Notes: a model not told the origin generated them from the letters alone. A DNA stretch of 64,000 nt from Nocardioides acrostichi (GCF_015319165.1 NZ_JADIVZ010000004.1:248001-312000), one strand, 5' to 3'; shown: positions 50,839 to 64,000, counted from the stretch's first letter. A program made the numbers and translations.

Positions 50839-51647
50839 TGGTCGCCTCCGGGGATGTCGTACGTGAGCTCGACGCCCTCGGTCCAGGTGGAGCACGTGCA
50901 GCCGTCGGGGTCGGGCAGGTTCGCGATGGCGGTGCCGAGCAGGCCGGTGAGCCGCTCGAGGTTCGACTTGAACAGCGCGAAGACCTCCTCCTGGCTCACG
51001 CTGGAGCCCTCCTCGGCACCGGCGTCCATGTCGGTGACCAGGGCGACAGAGGCGTAGCACTGACCCATCTCGCGGGCCAGGGCCGCCTCGGGCAGCGCGG
51101 TCATGTTGATGAGGGTCCAGCCCTGGGCCGCGTAGTGCTGGCTCTCGGCGCGGGTGGAGAACCGCGGACCCTCGATGACGACCATGGTGCCGCCATCCTT
51201 GACGACGGGGTCGGCGCCGACCAGAGCGCGGCGCACTCCGGCGCAGTAGGGGTCGCCGAAGGGCAGGTGCACGGCGCCGCGCTCGACGTAGGAGCCGACG
51301 CGGCGGTAGGTGCGGTCGACGAGCTGGTCGGGCACGACCACGTCGCCGGGCGCCACCTCCTCGCGCAGGCCGCCGACCGCGCAGGGCGCGATCACCTGCC
51401 GCACGCCCAGCGAGCGCAGTGCCCAGAGGTTCGCGCGGAACGGGATGCCGTGCGGCGGGAAGTCGTGGTGGTTGCCGTGGCGGGGCAGGAACGCGACCCG
51501 TCGTCCGGACACTGTGCCGACCGCGATCGGGGCCGACGGCGCACCGTAGGGCGTCTCGACCTCGACCTCCTCGGGATTCTCGATGAAGGAGTAGAAGCCG
51601 GTGCCGCCGATGACGCCGACCTCGGCGGTCGCAGGTGAGCTGGTCAT
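50835..51647 (-). CDS. mtnP: S-methyl-5'-thioadenosine phosphorylase
   Basis: This 270-residue protein has VGVIGGTGFYSF, LPRHGNHHDFPPH, and the base-binding TMVVIEGPRFSTRAE and NMTALPEAALARE. It cleaves MTA with phosphate to adenine and methylthioribose-1-phosphate in methionine/polyamine salvage. ATG 51647 overlaps the MFS stop (ATGA). The next downstream gene is the epimerase (also overlapping), so salvage and sugar chemistry are transcribed together. The long open frame extending upstream lies in MFS sequence and is not part of the gene. Confidence 0.9.
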   Translation of the reverse strand: MTSSPATAEVGVIGGTGFYSFIENPEEVEVETPYGAPSAPIAVGTVSGRRVAFLPRHGNHHDFPPHGIPFRANLWALRSLGVRQVIAPCAVGGLREEVAPGDVVVPDQLVDRTYRRVGSYVERGAVHLPFGDPYCAGVRRALVGADPVVKDGGTMVVIEGPRFSTRAESQHYAAQGWTLINMTALPEAALAREMGQCYASVALVTDMDAGAEEGSSVSQEEVFALFKSNLERLTGLLGTAIANLPDPDGCTCSTWTEGVELTYDIPGGDQ

Positions 51648-52954
51648 GCGGCCACTCTGCCAGGCACCTCCGCGCCCGCTCGGGTGGCCCGGTGCGCTGC
51701 CACCGCGGCCCCCGCGACGACTGCCACCAGTACCACGGAACCGAGGGCCAGGGCCGGGTAGCCGGCCAGGGACACCACCACACCGGCCAGCGCTCCCGCC
51801 GCCGCGGCGGAGGTGTTCATCACGAGGTCGGCGACTCCCTGCACGTCGGCACGCGCGTCGAGCGGCGCATGCTCGGCCACGAGCGTGGACGACGCGACGG
51901 TGCCGCACGACCACCCCAGCCCGAGCAGGAACAGGCCGCCGAAGATCTGCGGCGAGCTGCCCGCCGGCGAGAGCGCCGCGAGCAGCAGCGCGGCCAGCAG
52001 GACGCCGGCACCCAGCGCGAGCACGCGCGGACGCCCCCAGCGGTCGGCCAGCCAGCCGACCAACGGGGAGAAGGCGAACATGCCCAGCACGTGCACGCTG
52101 ATGACCACGCCGATGATCTCCAGCGAGGCACCGCCGTGCTCCATGTGCAGCGGCGTCATCACCATGACCGCCACCATCGCCGCGTGCGATCCGGCCAGCC
52201 CAGCGATGGCCGCGACGAGCACGGGCCGCTCGCGCAGTGCCTCACCTACCCGCCCCCACGAGGTGCCGCCGGGCGTGGTCGCACCGGCCGGCCCGGCTGC
52301 GGCGGCCGCGTGGTCGCGGGCCAGCAGGAGTGGGTCGGGACGCAACAGCAACGTGACGACGAGCGCCGCGAGCAGCATGCCGAGACTGCCGACGAGGAAC
52401 GGGCCGGTGAGCGCCGGCACCCCCAGACTCCTCGCCAGGCGCCCCGCGGGGCCCGACAGGTTCGGACCCGCCACCGCTCCGACGGTGGTGGCCCACACGA
52501 CGGTGGCGAGCGACCGAGCGCGCAGCTCGTCGCGCGCCAGGTCGGTCGCGGCGTATCGGGCCCCGCTGTTGGCCGCGGTGGTCGACCCGAGGAGCAGCGC
52601 GCCGAGGAGCAGCAGGGTCATCGAACCCACGGCTCCGGCCAGCACCGCCAGCACGGCCCCGAGCGCGCCCAGCAGGTAGCCGGTGGTCAGGCCGATGCGG
52701 CGGCCGCTGCGGGCCATCACCCGCGCGAGCAGATAGGAGGCGGCCGCGGCGCCGAGCACCTGGAAGGTCTGGGTGAGGCCGGCCAGCCCCTCACGGCCCG
52801 AGATGTCGCGGGCGAGCAGGGAGGCGGTCGCGATGCCGATGGTGATGCCCACCGCGCCGACGGCCTGGGCGAGCACCAGCACGAGCACGGTGCGCCGCTG
52901 GGCGGCGTCGAGGTCGGTCGCCGCGGCACGCGCGGTGCCGTCCTGCGCGATCAC
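51644..52954 (-). CDS. MFS transporter
   Basis: This 436-residue protein has about 12 membrane segments, with the typical major-facilitator loop in GWLADRWGRPRVLALG after segment 8, and RSGRRIGLTTGYL between segments 2 and 3. GTG 52954 overlaps the DUF3046 stop (GTGA). It should be a drug or metabolite exporter by proton antiport. The substrate is unknown. Its position between DUF3046 and the sugar/MTA genes gives no hint of specificity. Confidence 0.85.
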   Translation of the reverse strand: MIAQDGTARAAATDLDAAQRRTVLVLVLAQAVGAVGITIGIATASLLARDISGREGLAGLTQTFQVLGAAAASYLLARVMARSGRRIGLTTGYLLGALGAVLAVLAGAVGSMTLLLLGALLLGSTTAANSGARYAATDLARDELRARSLATVVWATTVGAVAGPNLSGPAGRLARSLGVPALTGPFLVGSLGMLLAALVVTLLLRPDPLLLARDHAAAAAGPAGATTPGGTSWGRVGEALRERPVLVAAIAGLAGSHAAMVAVMVMTPLHMEHGGASLEIIGVVISVHVLGMFAFSPLVGWLADRWGRPRVLALGAGVLLAALLLAALSPAGSSPQIFGGLFLLGLGWSCGTVASSTLVAEHAPLDARADVQGVADLVMNTSAAAAGALAGVVVSLAGYPALALGSVVLVAVVAGAAVAAHRATRAGAEVPGRVAA

Positions 52955-53145
52955 CTCATCACCCGCGGGAGGTCGAGGAACCGCCACACCGCCGCCCAGA
53001 CCTCCTTCGGCGGCACGCCGGCAGCGAGCGCCTCGTCGACCGTGCGGCCGTCGAGGTCGCCGAGCACGGTCAGTCCGGCCCAGCTGCGTGAGGAGGCGCG
53101 CCCCAGCGCGGTGTCCATCCGGTCCCAGAACTCCGTGTGCCGCAC
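52951..53145 (-). CDS. DUF3046 small protein
   Basis: This 64-residue protein starts RHTEFWDRMD, then GLTVLGDLDGRTVDEAL and VWRFLDLP, the DUF3046 pattern. In many actinobacteria DUF3046 lies next to recA-recX. Here it is separated from recA by about 7 kb of sugar, MTA and transport genes, suggesting an insertion between them. GTG 53145 follows the DinB-methyltransferase stop by 4 bases. Function unknown. Confidence 0.8.
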   Translation of the reverse strand: MRHTEFWDRMDTALGRASSRSWAGLTVLGDLDGRTVDEALAAGVPPKEVWAAVWRFLDLPRVMR

Positions 53146-53149
53146 GCGG

Positions 53150-54298
53150 TCATCCTCGCCCACGGAGCGCGTGCACCATCAACCAGCGCTCACCCCGTAG
53201 ACCCTCGCGCCGCGTCACCTCGAGCACCCGCCAGCCACCGGCTGCCAGCACCTCGCGCAGCGCCGGCTCGCGCCAGTAGGTGAACCGGCGGGGCGCGGCG
53301 ACGTGGCCGTGGGTCGACCACGCCTCGCCCTCGCCCTCCTTGAGCGAGCAGAACAACGCTCCACCCGTCCGTGTGGCCGCCGCCAGCCGGGTCAGCACCG
53401 TGCCGAGGTCGGCACGAGCCACGTGCAACAGACACGCGTTCGCCCACACGCCGTCGTAGGGCTCCTGCCCGGTCTCGAGCAGCACGTCGCGCAGGGGGTC
53501 GAGCACGTCGGCTTCGAGGCCAGCCTCGTGCAGCAACGCCACGAACCCGGGTGAGACGTCGGTGCAGCGCACCGTGAGGCCGTGCTCGGCCAGCAGCCGC
53601 GCATCGCGCCCACCGCCGCTGCCGATCTCGAGCACCCGGCCGCTGGTCCCCACGGCCTCGGCGAATGTGGCGACGGCATCCCCCACCGCGTCGTCGACCT
53701 CGAAACTGGCCGCCGCGTACGCCCGCGCGGAGCGGTCGTAGGCGCACACGGTGGCGCGCTGCGCGGCAGCACGCACGTCCCAGCGGTGGTGCACCTCGTC
53801 GTGCAGGTGGTAGCGGGCCAGGCTCTCGAGGGTGAAGGTGCTGCCGTTGGAGCGCCGGGAGGGCCGGGCCCAGAGGTCGTCGTCGAGGGGGTCGAGCTCG
53901 TCGTAGACCGCCGCCACGTCACGCGCCGCAGAGGCCAGCTCCTCGACGACCACGGAGGCCGTCTGCTCGCCGTAGCGCTCCTCGACGGCCGCGGCGTCTT
54001 GGTCCCAGTTCGCGAACAGCGGATCGTGCTCGGCCAGCACGAGGCGCACCCGCTCGGCGAAGGTGAGGTGCACGTCGCGCACGTGGCAGCCGTACTCCAG
54101 CACCGACCACGTTGCCTCGTCAGGACGCCGCCCCGCGTCGTCGACGGCCAGCACGGCGCGCCAGGTGTCGACGCCGGCGAGCACCTCGGTACCCAACTCG
54201 GCCCGCCCCACCCGGGCGGCGTCGAAGCCGCAGTCGGGACAGGGCCGCTCCAGCACCCAGGTCCAGTCCTTGACGTCGGGCTCGAACGTGCCGTTCAC
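53150..54298 (-). CDS. DinB-like domain fused to a SAM methyltransferase
   Basis: This 382-residue protein has two parts. Residues about 1-180 are a DinB/YfiT four-helix bundle-like domain with metal-type His in EYGCHVRDVH and HLHDEVHHRWD, plus an N-terminal CPDCGF pair. Residues about 190-382 are a class I methyltransferase with RVLEIGSGGGRDARLL and the later ANACLLHV and FCSLKEG. DinB-type domains often detoxify thiols. The fusion would join this to methylation. GTG 54298 overlaps the ABC permease stop (GTGA). Substrate is unknown. Confidence 0.82.
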   Translation of the reverse strand: MNGTFEPDVKDWTWVLERPCPDCGFDAARVGRAELGTEVLAGVDTWRAVLAVDDAGRRPDEATWSVLEYGCHVRDVHLTFAERVRLVLAEHDPLFANWDQDAAAVEERYGEQTASVVVEELASAARDVAAVYDELDPLDDDLWARPSRRSNGSTFTLESLARYHLHDEVHHRWDVRAAAQRATVCAYDRSARAYAAASFEVDDAVGDAVATFAEAVGTSGRVLEIGSGGGRDARLLAEHGLTVRCTDVSPGFVALLHEAGLEADVLDPLRDVLLETGQEPYDGVWANACLLHVARADLGTVLTRLAAATRTGGALFCSLKEGEGEAWSTHGHVAAPRRFTYWREPALREVLAAGGWRVLEVTRREGLRGERWLMVHALRGRG

Positions 54299-55119
54299 GT
54301 CAGCAGCAACCGGTCGAGTCGGCGTCGGCAGATGTAGAGGCCCACGGCACCCAGCGCCACGAGATACAGCAGAGAGGCTCCCGACGCCCAGGAGACCATG
54401 CCGGTGGTGAGCTCACGACACAGCACGACGCCTCGGTAGAGCGGCGTGACCTCGACGACCCAGCGCAGGGCCCCGGGGTAGGCCGTGACCGGGAAGAACG
54501 TGGCCGAGAAGAGGAACATCGGCAGCGTGGCGAGGGTGACGAACTCGAAGTCCTGCCACGAGCGCATCCAGGTGGTCAGCGCCATGCCGATGCCACCGAA
54601 CGCGAGACCGATCAGCAGCGAGGCCGGGACCACCAGCACCGCCCACCACGAGTGCACCAGGCCCATCGCCACCATGACGAGCAGGAACGCGGTGGAGTAG
54701 ATGCCACCGCGCAGCAGCGACCAGGCGAGCTCGCCGCGAGCGACGTCCGAGGTCGTCAGCGGAGTGGCCAACATCTGGTCGTAGAGCTTGTTGTACTTGA
54801 GCTTGAAGAAGAAGTTCATGGTCGCATCGAGCACGGTGCCGTTCATCGCCGAGGCGGCGAGCATGCCGGGTGCGACGAAGGAGGCGTAGCCGATGACCTC
54901 GCCGTTGAACTCGAATCCCGACACGAGCTGACCGACGCCGACGCCGATGGAGAAGAGGTAGAACACCGGCTCCAGGAATCCGGTGAGGAAGATCCACCAG
55001 GCCCGCCGGTAGGCCAGGAAGTTGCGGTAGAGCAGCAGCCGGGTGGCCTCGCCGGCCCCGAGCGAACGGGCCATGGAGCGGGTCACGGAGGTGGTCACGG
55101 AGTGTGTCGCGAAGCTCAT
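54295..55119 (-). CDS. ABC-2 type transporter permease
   Basis: This 274-residue permease has six predicted membrane segments, with FLEPVFYLFSIGVGVG and LPMFLFSATFFPV typical of ABC-2 exporters (daunorubicin/nodulation DrrB/NodJ type). ATG 55119 overlaps the upstream permease stop by one base (TGATG). With the second permease and the ATPase it forms a full exporter. The cargo is unknown; drug or polysaccharide export is usual for the class. Confidence 0.87.
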   Translation of the reverse strand: MSFATHSVTTSVTRSMARSLGAGEATRLLLYRNFLAYRRAWWIFLTGFLEPVFYLFSIGVGVGQLVSGFEFNGEVIGYASFVAPGMLAASAMNGTVLDATMNFFFKLKYNKLYDQMLATPLTTSDVARGELAWSLLRGGIYSTAFLLVMVAMGLVHSWWAVLVVPASLLIGLAFGGIGMALTTWMRSWQDFEFVTLATLPMFLFSATFFPVTAYPGALRWVVEVTPLYRGVVLCRELTTGMVSWASGASLLYLVALGAVGLYICRRRLDRLLLT

Positions 55120-55955
55120 CAGACCACCATCCTGCGCGTGAGCCGACGCACCGCCCACCACCAGCCGAGCCCTGCGAGCGCGGCGAGGTAGACCACGTGT
55201 ACGAGGGCTGTCGTGGGGTCGAGCTCGCCGAGCACGAGCATGCGGGTGAGGTCGACGCCGTGCCACAGCGGCGTCGCCCTCGCCACGGCCTCCAGCGGAG
55301 CATCGAGATTGGCGACCGGGAAGAAGGCGCCGCTGAAGAGGAACATCGGGATCATGCCGAGCCGGAAGACGAGCGAGAACGCGGTCTCATTCATCAGCCC
55401 CGCAGTGAACGCGTAGACGGGTGCGGCGAAAGCCAGCCCCAAGAGCAGCTGCACCGGCAGGGCCGCGAGCACGCCCCACCAGCTCACGTAGACGCCGAAG
55501 CAGGCCGTGACCGCCAAGAACACGACGCTCGCGAGAGCCACCCGCGCCAGCACGAACCCGAGGTTGGCGAGGATCACCTCGGGCACCGACAACGGCGAGG
55601 TGGTCATCGCGAAGTAGGTCTTGTGCCACTTCACGGCACTCATCACCGGGTAGGTGCACTCGCCTACCACGCTGGTCATGGTCTGGGCTGCCAGCATGCC
55701 GGGCACCACGAAGGCCAGGTAGCTGGTGGCGCCCTCGAGCCGGGCCGGGTCACCGTCGATGAAGCCGCCGAGCAGCACGCCCATCGCCAGCACGTAGAGC
55801 AGCGGCGTGACGAACGACGACACGACGCTGGCCTTCCAGGTGCGCCGGTAGACCATGGCCCAGTAGTCGGCCAGCCGCCAGGCCCCGGCCCACACACTGG
55901 TCGGCGCGGTCGGCGCGGTCGGCGCGGTCGGCGCCGGGGACGTCGTGTCGGTCAT
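55119..55955 (-). CDS. ABC-2 type transporter permease, second subunit
   Basis: This 278-residue permease has six membrane segments (LLYVLAMGVLLGGF, VPGMLAAQTMTS, LGMIPMFLFSGAFFPV). The N-terminus carries an Ala-Pro-Thr repeat from a 9-bp DNA repeat (GCGGTCGGC, around 55905-55935), a likely slippage site. ATG 55955 follows the ATPase by 8 bases. The pair of unlike permeases suggests a heterodimeric exporter channel. Cargo unknown. Confidence 0.86.
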   Translation of the reverse strand: MTDTTSPAPTAPTAPTAPTSVWAGAWRLADYWAMVYRRTWKASVVSSFVTPLLYVLAMGVLLGGFIDGDPARLEGATSYLAFVVPGMLAAQTMTSVVGECTYPVMSAVKWHKTYFAMTTSPLSVPEVILANLGFVLARVALASVVFLAVTACFGVYVSWWGVLAALPVQLLLGLAFAAPVYAFTAGLMNETAFSLVFRLGMIPMFLFSGAFFPVANLDAPLEAVARATPLWHGVDLTRMLVLGELDPTTALVHVVYLAALAGLGWWWAVRRLTRRMVV

Positions 55956-55963
55956 CAGGCGCC

Positions 55964-56890
55964 TCAATCGACCAGGGTCCGGCCGGTGAGCCGCAGGAAG
56001 ACGTCTTCGAGCGAGGAGCGCCGCACGAGGGTGGCGGCCGGCTCCAGGCCGCGCTCGTGCACCTTGGCGACGCACTCCTCGCCGTCGTCGGTGTAGAGCA
56101 GCAACCGGTCGGGCAGCACCTCGACACGGTCGGCGAGATCCTCGACCTGCGCGGCCATGGGTGCGTGCGACCCGCCCTCGGGTGGCACCGGGAACCGCAG
56201 CTCGGCCACCTCGCGGGTGGAGTGCTCGGCGATGAGGCTCAGCGGCGAGCCCTCCGCCACGATCAGACCCTTGTCCATCACCACGAGCCGGTCGGTGAGC
56301 TGCTCGGCCTCGTCCATGTAGTGCGTGGTGAGCACGAGCGTCACGCCTTGCTGCTTGAGTGCGAAGAGCCGCTCCCACACCACGTGTCGCGCCTGCGGAT
56401 CGAGCCCGGTGGTGGGCTCGTCGAGCAGCAGGATCTCGGGTCGGTTCACCAACGAGCGGGCGATGGTGAGCCGCCGCTTCATGCCGCCGGAGAGGTCGTC
56501 GACGACTGCGTTCGCCTTCTCGGTGAGCTGCACGAACTCCAACAGCTCGTCGACCCGCGCGCGCACCTCCTTGCGGGGCAGACCGAAGTAGCGCCCGTAG
56601 ATGTAGAGGTTCTCGCGCACGGACAGCTCGGTGTCGACGGTGTCGTCTTGCGGGCACACGCCGATGCGGGCACGGATGGCCGGCCCGTCGGTAGCCGGGT
56701 CCATCCCGAGGATGCGCAGCTCGCCTTCGGTGACCGGCGACACGGCGGCGACCATGCGCATCGTCGAGGACTTGCCCGCGCCGTTGGGGCCGAGGAAGCC
56801 GAACGACTCGCCTCGCCGTACGTCGACGTCGATGCCGCGCACCGCCTCGAAGTCGCCGAAGCGCTTGCGCAGGCCGACAGCGCGGATCAT
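55964..56890 (-). CDS. ABC transporter ATP-binding protein (DrrA-type)
   Basis: This 308-residue ATPase has Walker A GPNGAGKSS, signature LSGGMKRRL, Walker B LLLDEPTTGLDP and the H-loop THYMDEAEQL. The C-terminal extension of about 90 residues fits daunorubicin/ABC-2 ATPases. ATG 56890 at MIRAVGLRKRF was chosen; a GTG upstream (about 56914) is an alternative. It powers the two following permeases. It is followed downstream by the unlinked DinB-methyltransferase gene via overlaps. Confidence 0.88.
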   Translation of the reverse strand: MIRAVGLRKRFGDFEAVRGIDVDVRRGESFGFLGPNGAGKSSTMRMVAAVSPVTEGELRILGMDPATDGPAIRARIGVCPQDDTVDTELSVRENLYIYGRYFGLPRKEVRARVDELLEFVQLTEKANAVVDDLSGGMKRRLTIARSLVNRPEILLLDEPTTGLDPQARHVVWERLFALKQQGVTLVLTTHYMDEAEQLTDRLVVMDKGLIVAEGSPLSLIAEHSTREVAELRFPVPPEGGSHAPMAAQVEDLADRVEVLPDRLLLYTDDGEECVAKVHERGLEPAATLVRRSSLEDVFLRLTGRTLVD

Positions 56891-56924
56891 CGACTCCCCG
56901 AGTTTTGCCTCCACCCCCGACACC

Positions 56925-57725
56925 CTAGAAGGTATCGCCGACAACCTGGCCGGTGGCCAGGACGGCGGTGGTGCGCAGCCGTAGCCTGTTCCCGACCACG
57001 TGGTCGGCCACCAGCACCCGGTAGGCGGTCCGCAGGCGATGCCGCTGTGCATCGTCGAGGCGCGCCACGGTGGTCCCGATGCCGCCGATGCCGGCCGACG
57101 CGGCTCGCCACAGAGCGTCGCGATCTGCCTCGTAGGTCCACTCCACCGAGTGCGAGGTGACCTCGACCAGACCCGATTCGTGCAGCAGGGAGGCTGTGCC
57201 GGCCACCGTGCGCTCGAAGTCCAGGTGGGCAGGCAGCCGCGGACCGGGCGGACCGTCGATCTCGGCCCGTGCCAGCGCCGCCGCCCACAACCGGGTCTGG
57301 GCACTCGCCTCCGAGGGCCAGATCGCCACGACCACGCGGCCGCCAGGGCGCACCAGACGAGCCAGCTCGGCCACGCCCGCGCGCGGGTCGGGCAGGTGGT
57401 TGACGACGAAGCAAGCGACGACCGCATCGACGACCGCGGAGGCCAGCGGCAGCTCGGGCAGCGCCGCCTCGACCCGGACGGCGCCGGGCGCGTTGCCCGC
57501 GACCAGCGCGAGCATGCCGGGGTCCGGGTCGACCGCGGTCACGTGTGCCCCGGCGTCGACGAGCCGCGCGCTGAGCCGGCCGTCGCCCGCGCCGGCATCG
57601 ACCACCCGCTCGCCCGGTCGCACGTCGAGTGCCGCGAGCACGGCGTCGTGCGCGCCCGCGCACAGCACCGCGCACGTATCGGCGTACGCCTGGGCCTGAC
57701 CTGCTGCTCCCCATCCGCCTGCCAC
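56925..57725 (-). CDS. class I SAM-dependent methyltransferase
   Basis: This 266-residue protein has the SAM motif VVDAGAGDGRLSARLVDAG with the DPDPGMLAL acidic loop, HLPDPRAGVAELARLVRPGG (ubiE-like post-I helix) and a C-terminal helical part. GTG 57725 was chosen at VAGGWGAAG; the upstream frame reads into the lhr promoter region. It diverges from lhr by 40 bases. It ends 34 bases before the ABC ATPase, so it may lead that operon. Substrate is unknown. Confidence 0.83.
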   Translation of the reverse strand: MAGGWGAAGQAQAYADTCAVLCAGAHDAVLAALDVRPGERVVDAGAGDGRLSARLVDAGAHVTAVDPDPGMLALVAGNAPGAVRVEAALPELPLASAVVDAVVACFVVNHLPDPRAGVAELARLVRPGGRVVVAIWPSEASAQTRLWAAALARAEIDGPPGPRLPAHLDFERTVAGTASLLHESGLVEVTSHSVEWTYEADRDALWRAASAGIGGIGTTVARLDDAQRHRLRTAYRVLVADHVVGNRLRLRTTAVLATGQVVGDTF

Positions 57726-57765
57726 CCACCGGAGTCTGGGGCCAGTCGGTGGTCTCGGCCAAGAT

Positions 57766-62430
<4,665 letters not shown>

Positions 62431-62438
62431 CCCAGAGC

Positions 62439-64000
62439 TCACCCGACCGGCGGGCTGTAGACGCCGAGTCCCTCGATCTTGACCTTCTTGTCGCGGATGG
62501 TCTTGATCGTGATCAGACCTGATCGCGGCGTGTCGAAGACCGCGATCTTGCCGTAGGCGCCGTTCTTCTTCGTGGCCCGGTCGAGGTCGATCACCGTCAG
62601 ACGCTTGCCATCGAGGAACACCCGCACCTTGCCGAAGCCGGGCTGCTTGGTGACGAACAGCCCCACCTTGGTGGCGTCGGTGACCCGGTAGCTCAGCAGT
62701 TGCCCGCGGTGGGCGGTGACGAGCATCCGGTTGCGGTAGTAGTGCCCGCCCCGGCGCAGCCGCCAGCCGTCGGTCTCCTGGGTGAGGCGGCGTGCCTCGA
62801 CCGGAGTCGCGAAGGTGCGCACGGCAGGCGTCGGGTCGAGGTTGCCGGCGGCGTCACGCGCGGCCACCTCGAAACGGTGCGTGCTCTGGGTGAGCCCCGT
62901 GAAGGTCACCGAGCCACCCGAGCAGTCGGCCGGAGCACCGTCGAAGGTGCACTCGAAGGTGCTGCCGCTCTCGCTCGAGGCGAACCCGAAGGTGATCGAG
63001 TCGGTCCGCAGCGGGAACGAACGCTCCTTGGGCCCGCTGGTGATCGTCGTCTCCGGGGCCGTGGTGTCGGTGTCGCTCACCACGAGCGTCGCATCGTCGG
63101 CGGCGTCGTCACGCTCGAAGCGGCCCCCCACCACGCTGCCGATCGTGTACGTCGTGCTGGCGCCCGAGTGGGGCAGCAGCGCGCCGCAGGCGGCGTGACC
63201 GTCGGACGCCACCGACGCCGTGCACAGCACGTCGCCGTTGTCGCGGTCCACGAAGTCGACCTTCGCGGTGGTGAGGTCACCGGGGGTGCCGTCGTCCGGC
63301 TGGGCGACCGTGGCCGACAGCGCCACGGGTTGCGGGTTCTGGGTGGCCTCCACGGCGGTGTCGCCGGTGTAGCTCACCGAAGCATCCTCCGGCCGCACCT
63401 CCACCGGCAGGTCGCTGGTGGCGGACTCGACGTCGGGCGCGGTGGCCGTCAGGGTGGCGGTCTGCTGACCGACCGGACCGGTGAGCGGTCCGTCGACGGA
63501 GAAGGTCGCCGTGCCCGGACGCTCACCGGAGGCGCTGGTCGAGACCGGCGTGGCGGTCAGGCCCGGCACCCCGGAGACCTCGAGGCCCAGGTCGGAGCCG
63601 TCGGTCTCGGCGGCCGTCACGGTGACCTGCACGGCCTGGTCGAGCGAGTCGCTGTACTGGCCCGAGGTCTGCTCCGGGCTCGCCGTCACGGCCAAGGAGG
63701 GCGTGATGGCGAAGTCGGCTCGGTTGACGTCGAAGAAGTAGTTACCGACCGCCTCGACCTTGATCCGCGCCTGGTCGGTGTCGACCTGCGGCCACGTCAC
63801 GTCGGCGGAGCCGTCGTTGGGTGTGGATTGCGCCAGCACCGTGTCGAAGCTCTGACCACCATCGGTCGACAGCAGGATCCGCACGTTCTGGGCGTAGGTG
63901 GCGGAGTCGGTGCCGGCGACGTCCCAGGTGATCGTGCCCGGCTGCCCGCCGACCACGTCGAGCTGCGGCTGGCCGCTGTCCGGCGTCGGCTGCGAGGTGA
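62439..64000 (-). CDS. C-terminal part of a large secreted Ig-like repeat protein
   Basis: The frame is open from the stop at 62439 to the right edge (520 codons visible), so the start lies outside the window. The visible part has a WDVAGTDSATYAQNVRILLS strand (in parts), several Ig/fibronectin-like beta domains (TSGPKERSFPLRTDSITFGF region with two Cys, FECTFDGAPADCSG), a DSDTTAPETTITSGP linker and a positively charged C-terminal end (RDKKVKIEGLGVY). This fits the C-terminal end of reprolysin-like or other multi-domain secreted actinobacterial proteins. It is extracellular by inference. The catalytic part, if any, is outside the window. Confidence 0.75.
   Translation of the reverse strand, partial: TSQPTPDSGQPQLDVVGGQPGTITWDVAGTDSATYAQNVRILLSTDGGQSFDTVLAQSTPNDGSADVTWPQVDTDQARIKVEAVGNYFFDVNRADFAITPSLAVTASPEQTSGQYSDSLDQAVQVTVTAAETDGSDLGLEVSGVPGLTATPVSTSASGERPGTATFSVDGPLTGPVGQQTATLTATAPDVESATSDLPVEVRPEDASVSYTGDTAVEATQNPQPVALSATVAQPDDGTPGDLTTAKVDFVDRDNGDVLCTASVASDGHAACGALLPHSGASTTYTIGSVVGGRFERDDAADDATLVVSDTDTTAPETTITSGPKERSFPLRTDSITFGFASSESGSTFECTFDGAPADCSGGSVTFTGLTQSTHRFEVAARDAAGNLDPTPAVRTFATPVEARRLTQETDGWRLRRGGHYYRNRMLVTAHRGQLLSYRVTDATKVGLFVTKQPGFGKVRVFLDGKRLTVIDLDRATKKNGAYGKIAVFDTPRSGLITIKTIRDKKVKIEGLGVYSPPVG

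Overview
The window is high-GC, gene-dense DNA with many 1-4 base stop/start overlaps (GTGA, ATGA, TGATG). It also has frequent GTG starts, a recA-recX pair, a PafBC-type recA promoter motif and a mycobacterial-like CYP51 gene neighbourhood. All of this points to an actinobacterial chromosome, most likely Nocardioidaceae (Nocardioides/Aeromicrobium-like). That placement is inferred from gene content. No rRNA, tRNA, IS element, prophage or CRISPR array was seen.

Layout. 1-3035: the end of a small membrane protein, a TerD-DUF4041-GIY-YIG nuclease-like fusion and a cytidine-deaminase-like gene. 3036-3514: a gene-free interval with strong, partly mutually exclusive hairpins. 3515-13254 (minus): an 11-gene, almost fully overlapping catabolic or steroid-related operon headed by a TetR regulator, with CYP123-like P450, SDR, CYP51, ferredoxin, SnoaL-like, aldehyde dehydrogenase, SDR, 3-HIBADH-like, CMD-family and alpha/beta-hydrolase genes. 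As I recall it, the order matches the M. tuberculosis cyp51 locus, but with that locus's two divergent arms merged into one. 13354-24277: a lipoprotein solute-binding protein, an unrecognised conserved protein, an epimerase, aminoglycoside-phosphotransferase-like, F420/LLM oxidoreductase and DUF1059 genes, an FMO/EthR-like/hydrolase operon and a FadD-like ligase. A GACA-NN-TGTC operator-like motif recurs at three promoters in this stretch.

24322-36456: a small protein, a 184-bp-period repeat array, a K+ channel, an AidB-like acyl-CoA dehydrogenase, an OafA-type acyltransferase, DctA with a CitA/DcuS-type two-component system, a matrixin-like protease and a zinc alcohol dehydrogenase. 36454-36759: head-to-head arrays of a 22-bp repeat that supply the stop codons of both flanking convergent genes. 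36757-41720: glyA, diverging from an assimilatory sulfur operon (Cys leader peptide, sulfite reductase, APS reductase, sirohydrochlorin chelatase). 41731-44220: DUF3037, HipA-like kinase, PPK2 and phosphoribosyltransferase genes. 44227-45808: recX and recA, with both a LexA box and a PafBC-type element upstream.

46045-54298: a glycosylation/methylation and MTA-salvage group, an MFS exporter, DUF3046 and a DinB-methyltransferase fusion. 54295-57725: an ABC-2 exporter and a methyltransferase. 57766-62430: the large helicase Lhr. 62439-64000: the C-terminal part of a large secreted Ig-like protein that runs off the right edge.

The most unusual items are the TerD-DUF4041-GIY-YIG fusion, the stop-codon-supplying 22-bp repeat arrays, the 184-bp repeat array whose edge forms the tail of the potassium channel gene, and the shared operator-like motif of the P450/FMO region. 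No complete new defence system was evident. Motif and family assignments come from reading the sequence, and no database search was run.
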